Assembly: GCA_006937955.1 (NCBI GenBank)
Contig: SSNP01000015.1
Coordinates: forward strand, 2,861,006-2,925,005
Direction of reading: 5' to 3'
From: Pachypanchax playfairii
Lineage: Eukaryota > Chordata > Actinopteri > Cyprinodontiformes > Aplocheilidae
Length of the DNA: 64,000 nucleotides
The translations under genes and the position numbers were made by a program. This document shows positions 50,533-61,046 of this stretch, one piece after another; the first letter of the stretch is position 1; every line of letters begins with the position of its first letter. A model generated the notes under the pieces. The model worked only from the letters and a program-made list of their open reading frames with translations. It was not told the DNA's origin and did not search any database.

Positions 50533-51088
50533 AGAGGCCAATTCAATTTCAGCACTTTGTGGTTATTTCTTAAGTATTAACTAGTAATATGAAACATTTT
50601 ATATCTAAAAAACGTCAGGAAACACTGATTAACAGAGCTTTCAATCTGTCTGTGTTAAATTCGGGTGGTTCTGGCTCCTTCCGTCAGGCTTCGGCAGCAG
50701 CTCGTTCATATTCATTATTCGAATTTGCTGGACTCTGATTGGCTAACAAACTAGCCTATGAGAGCAAGGTATACTGTTTCCTTCCCCGCTGCGCATGGTA
50801 ACATCAGGCGTTCTCTCTTCCTGTTTGCTACATCTTTATGCTAATAGCTTTTAGCCAGCAGCATGCTAGGTGTGGAGCTGCCGAATACTAACGAACAAAG
50901 GAGTTGTGACGAAACAGATACAGGCTGTTCGAACTCGGGTGTTATCGCCACCTGGGTAGTTTGAGAGATAAAAACTGAAAGAGAAGTTGTTGACCTGTTT
51001 TCACACCCACTATGAAGGTAAGAACACCTGTGGAGCTAAAATATTCAACAGAAACCTCAGAAAAACCGTTTTTAATGGAAGGGCCTCT
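50533..51088 (-). mobile_element. TTAA-flanked non-autonomous element, copy 6 of 6
   Basis: It is the reverse complement of the copy at 8030 and lies between TTAA 50529-50532 and TTAA 51089-51092. It is 556 bp, with small deletions relative to copy 2. Confidence 0.88.
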
Positions 51089-51092
51089 TTAA

Positions 51093-53398
51093 GAATATCT
51101 GCACCCATAGGTACTAAAAATGTTTAAGCCTTGTGATATTTTCAATTTTTGTGCAAATATGACTTTAAATGTTTGAATCTCTAAATGTAACCCCCTAAAA
51201 TCTGAAGTAAGATTGACACACACACACATGAAGGTGAGAAGAATCCGAGTGCTGACTCACAGGTAGATCGACAGTAAAGAAACCTAAAACCAAATGTGCT
51301 GCAGTAGAAAATAACCAAAAGATAAAAACATGAAAAACTAGAGCAGAAGAAGAAGAAAGACAATTGCACTGAAACAATTACAATAAAAAGAATAGAGAAC
51401 AAACAGAAACAAATGTGTGAAGCATAAAAATAATCAACAACTGATGGTAAATTCAAACTAAAACCAGACCTGAGTGACATGAAGGACACATGAGTCAATG
51501 AACTAAACAATTAGATCAAACCTGGTTATTAGAAGTACATTTTATTAACTTAACACAATTTTCTCCTTTTAAGATACTTTTTTTATACAAATTGTATAAT
51601 GAAATCAAAGGATTTACACTTCATCACTGTATATAACACTTCTGGGCACTTACTGGATTTAATAACAGTAAAAACTTGTGAGTCAGTATTTGTTAGTTTT
51701 AGGGTGAGTCGATTGGTCTAGTTTAACACAGTTTCTCTAGAGCCTAAAAACAGTGAGAGATCTCTTTAAAAGACATTTTAAAGAAAAGATTTTATAATGT
51801 CATGATAAAACAGATGAAGTTAGAATATTTAGAAAATACAGTCTATTTTGTAAAACAAAAGCTCAGAAACATTTAAAGCTTTTCATCAAGACTGAGTCAA
51901 GTTAAAAGCAAAAAAAAAAAAAAATCCCCCGAAAATCACGATGATGCAATAGATACTCCTGATGAATGTTTTTATTAGTCTTAAACATGGATTCGTTTCA
52001 AGAAGACAGCTGCTTGAGCTTAAAGTGATTGATGGTTTGACTCAAAGTTTTGATGAAAACATTTCATTTTTACCAAATCTAACGTGTCAAGTTTCTTCAG
52101 TTTATCAGAAGACGCATGACGTAACTCACTGCAGAGTTTGCATTCTTTTCTGTTTGCTTTTGTTCAAATTCCTCATATTGACCTTAAGTTCTGGCCAAAT
52201 AGTCATACGAAAAACAGACAAAAAGGTGGTTTGATGTTGGATGAAGTCATAACAAGCTGACGTGCGCACCAAGAGCAAGAAATCTGTTTCTGCTTTAATC
52301 TAAGGTGTATTATTTTATTATTGAGTTTTGCCAAAAAATACAGAGGATTACAACAAATTTCAACACGTGAACACTCGTGCTCTAAATAATCAATATATTT
52401 AGAAGTCTTATCAAATATAAATCAAAACATCATCATATTTCTGCTTGTTTGTCGTGAACTGTCTGTGCTGTGGTTGCACTCACCACAGTCATTACTGACA
52501 CTTGCGGGTGGTATCCCAGCAATTACACACATCCAAAAATCAGTTTTTACATCATCCTCAAGTCTTGGTCAGTGTCTCATCACTGAGCGCAGCTTCCTGT
52601 TACATTCCACTGATGTGAAACACTTTTTATTCAGACTAAACAAACCAAACAAGATTTTTGTTGATCATTCCATCTTAATAAAATTACAAAATAAAATACT
52701 TGAAGGCCCTGAAAGCAGACAGGGGTCAAGTCAGTAATGTTACTAAAGCTATAGAAAACTATGTTCTGTTACTTTGTTTTGGTTGTGGATATAAAAGTAC
52801 GAGCAGAACCTTTGGGAGTTAAAAGCAGACAGTAATATCAAGCCATAAAAGGGAGGTCCAAACCAACATCTGGACCTCTGTGAGGCAATGTGCTTAGCTA
52901 ATGCCCACACGAACCCAGTAAACAGCTCCAACTTTTCATATCAGTTAAACGCTATTTTGGTTTTACGGACCAGAACAACATACTGATAAAAGGGACATTA
53001 CAAATCAAAAGAAAGGATGATCGTTGTTGGCTTTTCAGAACCTTCTAGCAACTTCTTTTTTCTTTTCAAATATCAGCTAGTGACAAATCTATTGATTATT
53101 TTTGATGTTATTGGAGTTCCAGACATGAAAGCACAAATTGTACATTAAAGCTGAATGTTCAAATAATTGATTTTATAATTGAAGTTAGGTTGTTATTTGT
53201 TCTTTTCATAAAAAAGCCCATTATCATTTCAGTTGGCAGAACCGTGCTTAGATTCTGGTTCCAAAAATACAACATGGCAGCAGGGCTGGCCCTGAGCTGC
53301 ATGGTGCCCTAGCCAAAAAAATTGATTTTGTCGCCCCCTAGCATTCAGAACAGAAACAACATGACAAATGACTTGCAAAAAATATGTATTTATTAGGG

Positions 53399-53400
<2 letters not shown>
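51093..53400. other. Intergenic; AG-rich tract, no gene recognised
   Basis: Positions 51220-51500 are A/G-rich on the plus strand and give a long hydrophobic minus-strand frame by composition only. The rest is AT-rich and unidentified. Confidence 0.4.

Positions 53401-53402
<2 letters not shown>

Positions 53403-53460
<58 letters not shown>
53403..53460. repeat. TA dinucleotide microsatellite
   Basis: About 29 uninterrupted TA units shortly before the Tc1/mariner element. A shorter TA stretch lies on its other side (54746-54770). Confidence 0.97.
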
Positions 53461-53469
<9 letters not shown>

Positions 53470-53521
53470 TATTATTCTTACGGTGGGTGTCAGACCACAC
53501 TATGTCCAATGTGGTGACCTA

Positions 53522-54745
53522 CACTCACCGGCCACTTTATTAGGTACACCTGTCCAACTGCTCGTTAACACTTAATTTCTAATCAGCCAATCACATGGCG
53601 GCAACTCAGTGCAATTAGGCATGTACACATGGTCAAGACAATCTCCTGCAGTTCAAACCGAGCATCAGTATGGGGAAGAAAGGTGATTTGAGTGACTTTG
53701 AACGTGGCATGGTTGTTGGTGCCAGAATGGCTGGTCTGAGTATTTCAGAAATTGCTGATCTACTGGGATTTTCACGCACAACCATCTCTAGGGTTTACAG
53801 AGAATGGTCCGAAAAAGAAAAAATATCCAGTAAGCGGCAGTTCTGTGGGTGGAAATGCCTTGTTGATGCCAGAGGTCAGAGGAGAATGGCCAGACTGGTT
53901 CGAGCTGATAGAAAGGCAACAGTGACTCAAATAACCACTCGTTACAACCAAGGTAGGCAGAAGAGCATCTCTGAACGCACAGTACGTCGAACTTTGAGGC
54001 AGATGGGCTACAGCAGCAGAAGACCACACCGGGTGCCACTCCTTTCAGCTAAGAACAGGAAACTGAGGCTACAATTTGCACAAGCTCATCAAAATTGGAC
54101 AGTAGAAGATTGGAAAAACGTTGCCTGGTCTGATGAGTCTCGATATCTGCTGCAACATTCGGATGGTAGGGTCAGGATTTGGCATCAGGGACATGAAAGC
54201 ATGGATCCATTCTGCCTTGTATCAATGGCTCAGGCTGGTGGTGGTGGTGGTGTAATGGTGTGGGGAATATTTTCTTGGCACTCTTTGGGCCCCTTGGTAC
54301 CAATTGAGCATCGTTACAACGCCACAGCCTACCTGAGTATTGTTGCTGACCATGTCCATCCCTTTATGACCACAATGTACCCAACTTCTGATGGCTACTT
54401 TCAGCAGGATAATGCGCCATGTCATAAAGCTGGAATCATCTCGGACTGGTTTCTTGAACATGACAATGAGTTCACTGAACTCAAATGGCCTCCACAGTCA
54501 CCAGATCTCAATCCAATAGAGCATCTTTGGGATGTGGTGGAACGGGAGATTCGCATCATGGATGTGCAGCCGACAAATCTGCGCCAGCTGTGTGATGCCA
54601 TCATGTCAATATGGACCAAACTCTCTGAGGAATGCTTCCAGCACCTTGTTGAATCTATGCCACGAAGAATTGAGGCAGTTCTGAAGGCAAAAGGGGGTCC
54701 AACCCGTTACTAGCATGGTGTACCTAATAAAGTGGCCGGTGAGTG
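53522..54745 (+). mobile_element. Intact Tc1/mariner transposon of DD36E type
   Basis: The 1224-bp element has 29-bp terminal inverted repeats that are identical to the base. They begin CACTCACCGGCCACTTTATT and run on to AGGTACACC. TA duplications flank it (53520-53521 and 54746-54747). Between them lies one uninterrupted transposase frame. Size, TIR length and catalytic spacing fit the DD36E (Incomer) group described in animals. It sits about 220 bp beyond the predicted end of snx19, in the opposite orientation. Confidence 0.93.
53670..54713 (+). CDS. Tc1/mariner transposase, apparently intact, DD36E
   Basis: A 347-residue enzyme that would cut and paste its own element through the terminal repeats. 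Residues about 8-45 (SDFERGMVVGARMAGLSISE and on) form the first helix-turn-helix, and about 80-120 the second, Arg-rich DNA-binding domain ending in SSRRPHR. The catalytic RNase-H-like core has Asp155 in WSDESRY, Asp247 in FQQDNAPCH and Glu284 in SPDLNPIEHLWD. The spacing between the last two is 36 residues, not the 34 of Tc1. A Gly run (189-194) precedes VMVWG, as in the family. The start at 53670 is chosen because it opens with MGKKGDLSDFERG, a usual N terminus, 148 bases after the left repeat. No stop or frameshift interrupts it, so activity is possible but untested. Confidence 0.93.
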   Translation: MGKKGDLSDFERGMVVGARMAGLSISEIADLLGFSRTTISRVYREWSEKEKISSKRQFCGWKCLVDARGQRRMARLVRADRKATVTQITTRYNQGRQKSISERTVRRTLRQMGYSSRRPHRVPLLSAKNRKLRLQFAQAHQNWTVEDWKNVAWSDESRYLLQHSDGRVRIWHQGHESMDPFCLVSMAQAGGGGGVMVWGIFSWHSLGPLVPIEHRYNATAYLSIVADHVHPFMTTMYPTSDGYFQQDNAPCHKAGIISDWFLEHDNEFTELKWPPQSPDLNPIEHLWDVVEREIRIMDVQPTNLRQLCDAIMSIWTKLSEECFQHLVESMPRRIEAVLKAKGGPTRY

Positions 54746-54970
54746 TATATACAGTATATATATATATATTTATATTTCCCTTTTTTATTAAAAAGCGGTT
54801 CTGTCAGTTCAGTCTTAACTGAGATTAATATATAGTAACTTCATGACGTAGCTTTTTTTCCGTCTGTCTCTTTTACTGATAATCATCCTGACAGTTGCGG
54901 TACAACACTGGCGAGATGTCGGATGACAAGTCAGTCCTCGGAAATAAAAAACACATTTATCCGAAACATA

Positions 54971-54976
54971 TTTATT
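54971..54976 (-). terminator. Polyadenylation signal candidate of snx19
   Basis: TTTATT on the plus strand is AATAAA for the minus-strand gene, about 550 bases after the stop codon. It lies just outside the Tc1/mariner element. Confidence 0.5.
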
Positions 54977-55525
54977 GTATTGTTTGACACAATCTTGTCA
55001 CAGGATAAAAATATTTTGTGCGCTGTCAGATGGAGTTAATATCACATATGGAAACTGTTCACAGATCCTGGCAGTTCTGTCTTTCTCCTCAAACATGAAA
55101 GGAACATTTTCAGTGTGTTTTCATAAAGAAATCGACTGTTAATCCGAACATCAGCAACAAAACTGGCTGTTAATCCAATGGTATTTTGGGGGGATCAAAA
55201 ATCATAGAAAAATAACATCCACTAATAGTTAAATGTTGGTCAGGATTATTAATGAACATCAAAATGTTAAACTTTTCATAGATTTAGTGTTCTTAGTTTC
55301 ACCGTTTAAATCAATCTTGACATAAAAAATTGGTTCCGAGAGACTATTTTCCAGGTTGTATTTGTTGCTTCAGTACCTAAAATGTCAATTTAAAAGCTGA
55401 AAGTGTAGAAAAAAACAAATATCAATATACATGACAGCCTCTTTCTATTGCTTCTATAGGAATCTTAGAATTCCATAACTTCTTAAATCTGTACAACAGT
55501 ACTGTGTGAGTATTTCATGTGTTAA
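54977..55525 (-). other. snx19: snx19 3' untranslated region (probable)
   Basis: Non-coding AT-rich sequence between the TAG at 55528-55526 and the candidate poly(A) signal. No repeat is recognised. Confidence 0.5.
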
Positions 55526-55655
55526 CTAGACATGAGGACCGTCCTTCTCTGTGTCTTTAGTCAAACTCTGCAGCAGAGACTTCTGAAAGGTCTCATCACA
55601 TGACTCAGGGACCAGAAACTCCAGCAGGAGGTCACAGATGCAGTAGATCAAATGT
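55526..55655 (-). CDS. snx19: snx19 last exon
   Basis: Acceptor tttctgcag. It encodes HLIYCICDLLLEFLVPE and a charged tail ending in DGPHV and TAG (55528-55526). Confidence 0.93.
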
Positions 55656-58600
55656 CTGCAGAAACCAGAAAAACAGACAACATGAATTAAATAATACAGA
55701 TCAGTTCTGATGAAGCTCTGCAGCATTAAGTTGTTGGAGGCTGAGAGCTTTTCCTGACTCACTTGTTTATCTGATGGTCCTGTAGAGACTCCAGCATGGT
55801 CTCCAAACTCAGCCTGTACTTCTCACTGCCCAGCATATCAGCAATAATCTCTGTTCACACACACAAAACAACATTTTTAACATCACGTGACCCCAAACTC
55901 TAACTCAAACGGAATCCTCGTACCAGGGATCATCCTCATCAGACAGTCCAAACATCGCCCCTTTGTTTCCTCTTTTTCTGCTGCGCTTCGCTCGGGCCGA
56001 GGCTGAGCAGGCAGCGTGCCACCTGGCCACACAGCTTCCTGCAGGACTTGTAGGTATATCACCCAACAGGGGGCACTAGTTAGGTGGGCAGCGCCTACAT
56101 CCAACCATCTGATAGGAAAATCAGGAGTTTAGTGCAACTTTTATTTGCCAATTTCATGCTAAACTCTTTCTTTAATTACTCCCTCGTGTTGAAAAGTTTC
56201 CATCACCTAGATGTTTGGATGAATAAAGGAAACTGTAACATCTTCTTATGGAAAAACACATCTGTGGTGACTGAGTTTTATGTGTTTGTAGCAACCACAG
56301 ACTATGTAGAATCAGTAAATCAAAAGCTGTCAACATTAAAAGGAAAACTTTGGATGATCAAAAATACTTCAAAAGATGACAAAAACACTTATCAGCAAAA
56401 TATTAAGGAAGTAGGTTTAACTTATTGTCATATGGTCTTAATTTAAGATGACGGCAGTAAATGAGAAACAACATAAAATTACAATCAACATCTGCATGAT
56501 GTCATATGTTTCATGTTGTTTGTGTAGTCATATACCTGAAAATAAAAAAAAATTGTACCTCTCAATAAAGGTGCCAAAAAGAAGTCTGATGGCTTTCTGT
56601 ATGTTCTCGGTGCACAGCCAGCTCCACTGATCCTTCATCAGCAAGCACAAAATGTTCAAAGCAACATCTGCCACAGCTGTGTCTGCAGTTTACCCCCAAA
56701 CACCCCCACATGTTAGAAAAGGACATTTAAATGACAACTAAAGAGTAACTAAGTGTAAAGACTAAACCCACTGAAGACAGAAAGAGACTATCTGGACAAT
56801 CAAAGGATCGTTGCTGCACCTAAGTGGTGATGTTAAGTCACTGCATGTTGCTTCAATATTACAGCAAGAGATCACAGATTAAACCTGTTCCATGACATTT
56901 CCCTGATGTCTTCTTGTCTTTGGCTTGCAGCTCACAGCTCTGCTTGGCTGTTTCTGTCATGTTCAGCCCACATTCCTGCTCTCTGATGAAGCTCTCCAAG
57001 CCAGACAAAGACATACCGTTGAGGACCTGAACATAAAAAAGATGTTTACATACAGTATTTGGAAAGATGTCAGCCATTTGTTTGAAGAAGGGAGTTACCT
57101 TACCGAGCTGCCTTCACTAAAGCAGTAAGTCACTTTAGGATGAAAGTCGGTCATATTGAGAGATGGAGACATTTTACTTGGGAAGAGCCTTCTGAAACAC
57201 AAATAAGAGCCCTCAGAAATGTAAAACTATTAATTTACTAAGCTTTAAAATATTTTACAAAAAATATGCTTTAAAATAGAATTAAACAGAATCGCCAACA
57301 GAATTTAGATCAATTGCAGACTCAATATTCTATGAAAAAACCAGACTTTATGAACATTTACCTATACTTCCTATAGTCCATTGTTCTTCCATCAGTATCT
57401 CCTTCAACATTCTCTGTTGGACTCAGGAGCTCAGGATGAGGGAACGCTGTCCTCAACGTGTCCAAAGCGTTTTCCATCATCTTTAGTGACAAGTTTGATA
57501 AAATATCAGTAATATATCAGTCTGCTTACTGTGGCAAATCAAATCTTTGCTGGTAGATTCATTCATAGTGCACAGACCTTTTATTTTAAGCAACATTTGC
57601 ATCTACTATCTGCTGTATGTCTGTATCAGATTCACAAAGCAGTTAACATTATCTGGATGCAGACAAACTCATGGAGTTTAACAGATGTGGGCGACACACA
57701 AGTTATTCACACTTTGTGATCAATTTTTGGAGGTTCAGCAGTGTTTAACAGTTATCATTTTTTACCCTCTTTTTGAAGGCAGTACTGCAGTAGATTATAG
57801 TAGAGTGTAGTAGTATCTGCTCCTTTCCCCTTGTTTTTTCTCCTGATAAATACCACCTGCTCTCATGAGGTGGTAAATATTTAAATATATATTGCAAACA
57901 GCAGAATTAGACATTTTTATAAATAGCAGCAACGTACATAAACATGGACATGTTTTCTTTTACATGTATGACAAAATACTTCCTGTAACTGTGAGTAAAG
58001 TGTACCAGCTCATAGAGAAGCTACTTATTTTGGATTCACAGTTTAAGGTGTGTATGTCTATTGTAAAACCTAGAGCTGCACTAACAAACTAACTACTGAA
58101 TTTGAGCGTTTGTGTGTCTGGATGTTTCTAAAAATATATTCAGGAAAAGGCTAAATTCTTTCTTTCATGAAACTTCTTGTTAAGATTTCAATTTCATACA
58201 ACAATCTTTTACCTTATCAATTCTTGACTTGTTCAAAGGTTTTTTTTCATAATGTGTGCAAACGTCTGAGTTGATACCGAGGAACTCCTGCATGTCTTCA
58301 CAACTGGCTATCTCAGGAATGCTACTTAATTGCTGCAAAAACAAACAATAACAAATTTTAAAAAAATCAGTACAAGAGCACACAACTTTATTACCATGAA
58401 AAGTATCATTCTAACCTTTAGAAATGCATCCAGCTGACTTTTACGAGCTTCAAGCTTCTCACTGTCCGGGCTGCTGAACGAGAGATCAGGGAACATCTTC
58501 TTTGGGCCTTTGACATCTGACGTGCAAAACATTAAAATAATGACTGGAATATTTTAAATCTAATAAACCCCCAAAACTAATTTCTTACTCTTGATTAATT

Positions 58601-61031
58601 TCTTGACATCGGGTTTCTCTTCCAAACGTGTTTGCAGGTTGAGGAACTCGCTGTATCTGCGGCTGACAGTACGGCGAGCTGCAGGCTGCGCGGTGTCACC
58701 ATCATTACTCACTGTCTCGAACTGTAATAAAAAGATGCTCTTTTCTAAGTCATTTAACATTTATATCATCACCACTTTCATTTGACTGTATTTTTATCTT
58801 ATATCTTATATTGTTGACTTCTGTATAAAACAGCCTTCAACACATCTTGAATATTCTAAAGATTATTATGGGTGAGAGATTCTGCTGAAGACTAAAAGAT
58901 GTTTAGGGATTTTTTGAGCACACAATCTAATTATGAATAACTCTAATAATGTCTCATTTATGCCCTTTATTAATCCCATGACTGATGTACAGGAAGCAAG
59001 AGATGGACTCAGAAACATGGATGCCAGCAAACTTATTGAATTTAAATCCAAAACATGAGCTCTTCTGTTAAATTTTGTGAAATATCTTTAAAAAAAAAAA
59101 CTTCTATCTCTGGTCACTGGATTGTGTGCAAGGTCATGAGGAGCAGGTGTCTTTCTTCAGCCGTCATTGGTTATACAACCTGTCCGCACATTATACGACC
59201 ATATAGGTTTTGAACGCTCCAAAAAATGCAACCTGTGAGAGCGTTTGCAAACGACCTGTCGGAGCCTTTTCCAGGCTCCGCATGACGTGCATACGGATTA
59301 TAGTGTCGTTTTCAAAATCGACCAATGCGTGAGGTTGGGCTGGGGTATAAGACGTGGCCACACCCTAGGCAAGTGACCAATCACAAGGCCACACAGAGAT
59401 GAACAACCATTTACACGCCCCTACGGTCAATTTAACCAAACATACACATTTTGAACAGGGAGGAAACCAGCTGGTGTGGTCGTGATCAGTGTTTTGACTC
59501 CCTGTCATGGTAGTTATTAACATATAATCATCATATGAGTCTAATTATAAGACAGATGAAGAATGGAAGCGATCACCTTTACAGTGTACAGAGTGTAGGA
59601 GTGTGTGCCGGTGCCTCGCTGCTCCTTTACGCTGACTGTACCAGAAATATGCACATTCTGAACATTCACGGTTGGACTGTTGGAAGAATCAAAGTTGTAG
59701 GAGTTTAGACGAAGATTTCTTCGAGCACAAGCTGGAGATTTTTCTTGAGCTATGCCTGCTGGCCACTGGGAGTCTTCAGGTACAACCGCCTTTGGTCCAA
59801 GATTTCGCAGAGGAGCAAAACAACCAAAAGCATCTTCATCACTGATCAGGTTACAGAAGTTGGTGGAAGGACTGCAGTCACAGAAACCTCCTCTCAGGTC
59901 GTCCTCTGAGTCTGACTGAATAAGTGAGTCCAGTGACACCATTTTGGATCCTGATGACTGAGAGTCAGATGTGAGGGAACAGCAGTGCACTTTGTTAGGT
60001 GGGCTGGGTGTTTTCCCTGCAGATGTCAGGCTGACCAAGCTGTTCAGGGAGGAGTCTGTCCCAGAGATCGCACTCTGACTCGGAAGATATTCGACATCAG
60101 AGGAACTTTTGCAGCTAAAGTCAGCCTGATCATAAACAGACGGTGACTTGCAGGAAGTCCAGGAATCCTGCTGAATCGGACATCTGTAGAATATATCAGC
60201 AGCTGGGTTTTCCACGCTGATTTCCTGAGGTTCTCTGGATCTGGTGAATATGTCGACGATAGTTTGGTTGAGCCAGTCGGGATCAGATACCCTGCTTATG
60301 AGTGGTAGAAGCATATTGCAGGTGATGAGCTCTGTAACCACGTAACCACCAGTCCTCGTTTCCATCTGAGGATATGGTACCAGAACATGTAACATGAGGT
60401 TAACTAGAGCTCTGGAGTAGTTGAGCTCAGTAATAGCGCTCCTCACAGCTGGATGAGGGGAATCCACTTCACTGTAGATCTTCCACAGGCTAATGTTGTC
60501 CTTCTCGGCTAATTTGATCTGCTTTACTGTCATGTAGCTCTGCAGGTGACAGCCGTACAGTTCCAGCAGCCTTTTGACCAGTGCTTTCCTATCCACTCTC
60601 CTCGCTCTCTCCTTCAGCTCCATCACTGACTCCAGCATCGACTGACGCACTGTGCACTCAAAGTCTCCCTCCACCTCAGGCAGCACAGTGCGATACCACG
60701 AGGACACAAAGTCTCGCACGGCTTTGTGGACAGCGCTGTGGATCTCATGGTTCAACCGCCACTCGTGCTCAGGAAGACAATGAGGTGGTTTAACTTTGCC
60801 AAGGGGCAAAAAGTGCTCCAAGTGAAGAAAGCTGTTGGCATCCAATGCAGCTCTGGACCCAAGCCAACCACCAAGAACCACCAAAAGGCTTGTGAAGATG
60901 CAGAGCAGCCAGACATTCACCAGGAGGTGGAAGAGGACAAGCCATGCCAGCAAAGCTCCGAGGCCCAACAGCCTCCGCTGCCCAAAAAACTCAGCTAAAG
61001 TCCAGTTCACACTTCTCCTAGAAGAAGGCAT
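55526..61031 (-). CDS. snx19: Sorting nexin 19, complete coding region in eleven exons
   Basis: Coding exons from 5' to 3': 61031-59577, 58721-58589, 58516-58416, 58332-58213, 57480-57362, 57191-57104, 57026-56885, 56682-56559, 56108-55924, 55850-55763, 55655-55526. All borders are AG/GT and all phases agree, giving 894 residues (human about 990). Residues about 21-58 form hydrophobic membrane segments, 90-270 the PXA domain (ETRTGGYVVTELITCNMLLP, LISRVSDPDWLNQ), 290-450 a Ser-rich linker, 455-600 the PX phosphoinositide-binding domain with the RRYSEF motif, and 770-890 the nexin C-terminal domain. The family tethers endosomes or vesicles to membranes; SNX19 acts at the ER-endosome interface. 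The start at 61031 is the first in-frame Met of its exon; the upstream frame hits the intron acceptor. No damage is seen. Confidence 0.95.
55763..55850 (-). CDS. snx19: snx19 exon: nexin C-terminal domain
   Basis: Acceptor gtgtgaacag and donor gtgagt. It encodes IIADMLGSEKYRLSLETMLE and SLQDHQIN, the last helices of the domain. Confidence 0.93.
55924..56108 (-). CDS. snx19: snx19 exon: nexin C-terminal domain
   Basis: Acceptor cctatcag and donor gtacga. It contains CWVIYLQVLQEAVWPGG, the conserved WPGG segment of Nexin_C, then an acidic/basic stretch and CLDCLMRMIPG. Confidence 0.94.
56559..56682 (-). CDS. snx19: snx19 exon: start of nexin C-terminal domain
   Basis: Acceptor aactgcag and donor gtacaa. 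It reads DTAVADVALNILCLLMKDQW and SWLCTENIQKAIRLLFGTF, typical of the Nexin_C helix region. It ends in phase 2. Confidence 0.92.
56885..57026 (-). CDS. snx19: snx19 exon: inter-domain region
   Basis: Acceptor tatgttcag and donor gtttaa. It encodes VLNGMSLSGLESFIREQECG and a Lys-rich end. It ends in phase 1. Confidence 0.87.
57104..57191 (-). CDS. snx19: snx19 exon: inter-domain linker
   Basis: Acceptor tgtgtttcag and donor gtaagg. It reads RLFPSKMSPSLNMTDFHPKV and TYCFSEGSS. Phases match both neighbours. Confidence 0.88.
57362..57480 (-). CDS. snx19: snx19 exon: inter-domain linker
   Basis: Acceptor cactaaag and donor gtaaat. It reads MMENALDTLRTAFPHPELLS and on to TMDYRKY. It starts in phase 0 and ends in phase 2. 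The acceptor has a weak pyrimidine tract, so this border is slightly less certain than the others. Confidence 0.85.
58213..58332 (-). CDS. snx19: snx19 exon: end of PX domain
   Basis: Acceptor tttttgcag and donor gtaaaa. It encodes 40 residues, including SIPEIASCEDMQEFLGINSD, where 'sxxxxxFLg' closes a PX domain. Phase 0 at both ends. Confidence 0.92.
58416..58516 (-). CDS. snx19: snx19 exon: PX domain, proline loop
   Basis: Acceptor cacgtcag and donor gttaga. It reads NVKGPKKMFPDLSF and SEKLEARKSQLDAFLK, the loop and helix that follow RRYSEF in PX domains. Ends in phase 0. Confidence 0.92.
58589..58721 (-). CDS. snx19: snx19 exon: PX domain core
   Basis: Acceptor ttattacag and donor gtaaga. 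It encodes FETVSNDGDTAQ and RRTVSRRYSEFLNLQTRLEE. RRYSEF is the phosphoinositide-contacting PX motif. Ends in phase 1. Confidence 0.93.
59105..59475 (+). repeat. Dispersed teleost repeat in the first snx19 coding intron, with an insert
   Basis: The outer parts match the family at 33935 ('aaggtcatgaggagcaggtg' side and 'aacaaccatttacacgcc' side). Positions about 59172-59360 are extra and share an inverted TTGGTCGATTTTG core with 9700. This makes a repeat within a repeat. Confidence 0.5.
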
Positions 61032-61046
61032 CAGATAGAAGTTGTC
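59577..61046 (-). CDS. snx19: snx19 first coding exon: membrane segments, PXA domain, linker, start of PX
   Basis: The acceptor is gtttctacag before 61046. The exon carries 15 untranslated bases, then ATG at 61031 (MPSSRRSVNWTLAEFFGQ). LLGLGALLAWLVLFHLLVNV and following residues form the membrane part. The PXA domain follows. The exon ends with the first PX strands (SGTVSVKEQR, YTLYTVK) in phase 0 at donor AAG|gtgatc. Confidence 0.95.

Noticed and set aside
51181..51510. A 109-residue Ser/Phe/Cys-rich minus-strand frame
   Set aside because: Product of an A/G-rich tract, with no recognisable domain.
53772..54619. Several minus-strand frames opposite the transposase
   Set aside because: They are antisense shadows of the intact transposase reading frame.
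60581..61038. Plus-strand frames of 67-90 residues opposite snx19
   Set aside because: They are antisense to the PXA and membrane-segment coding exon and show no independent family signal.
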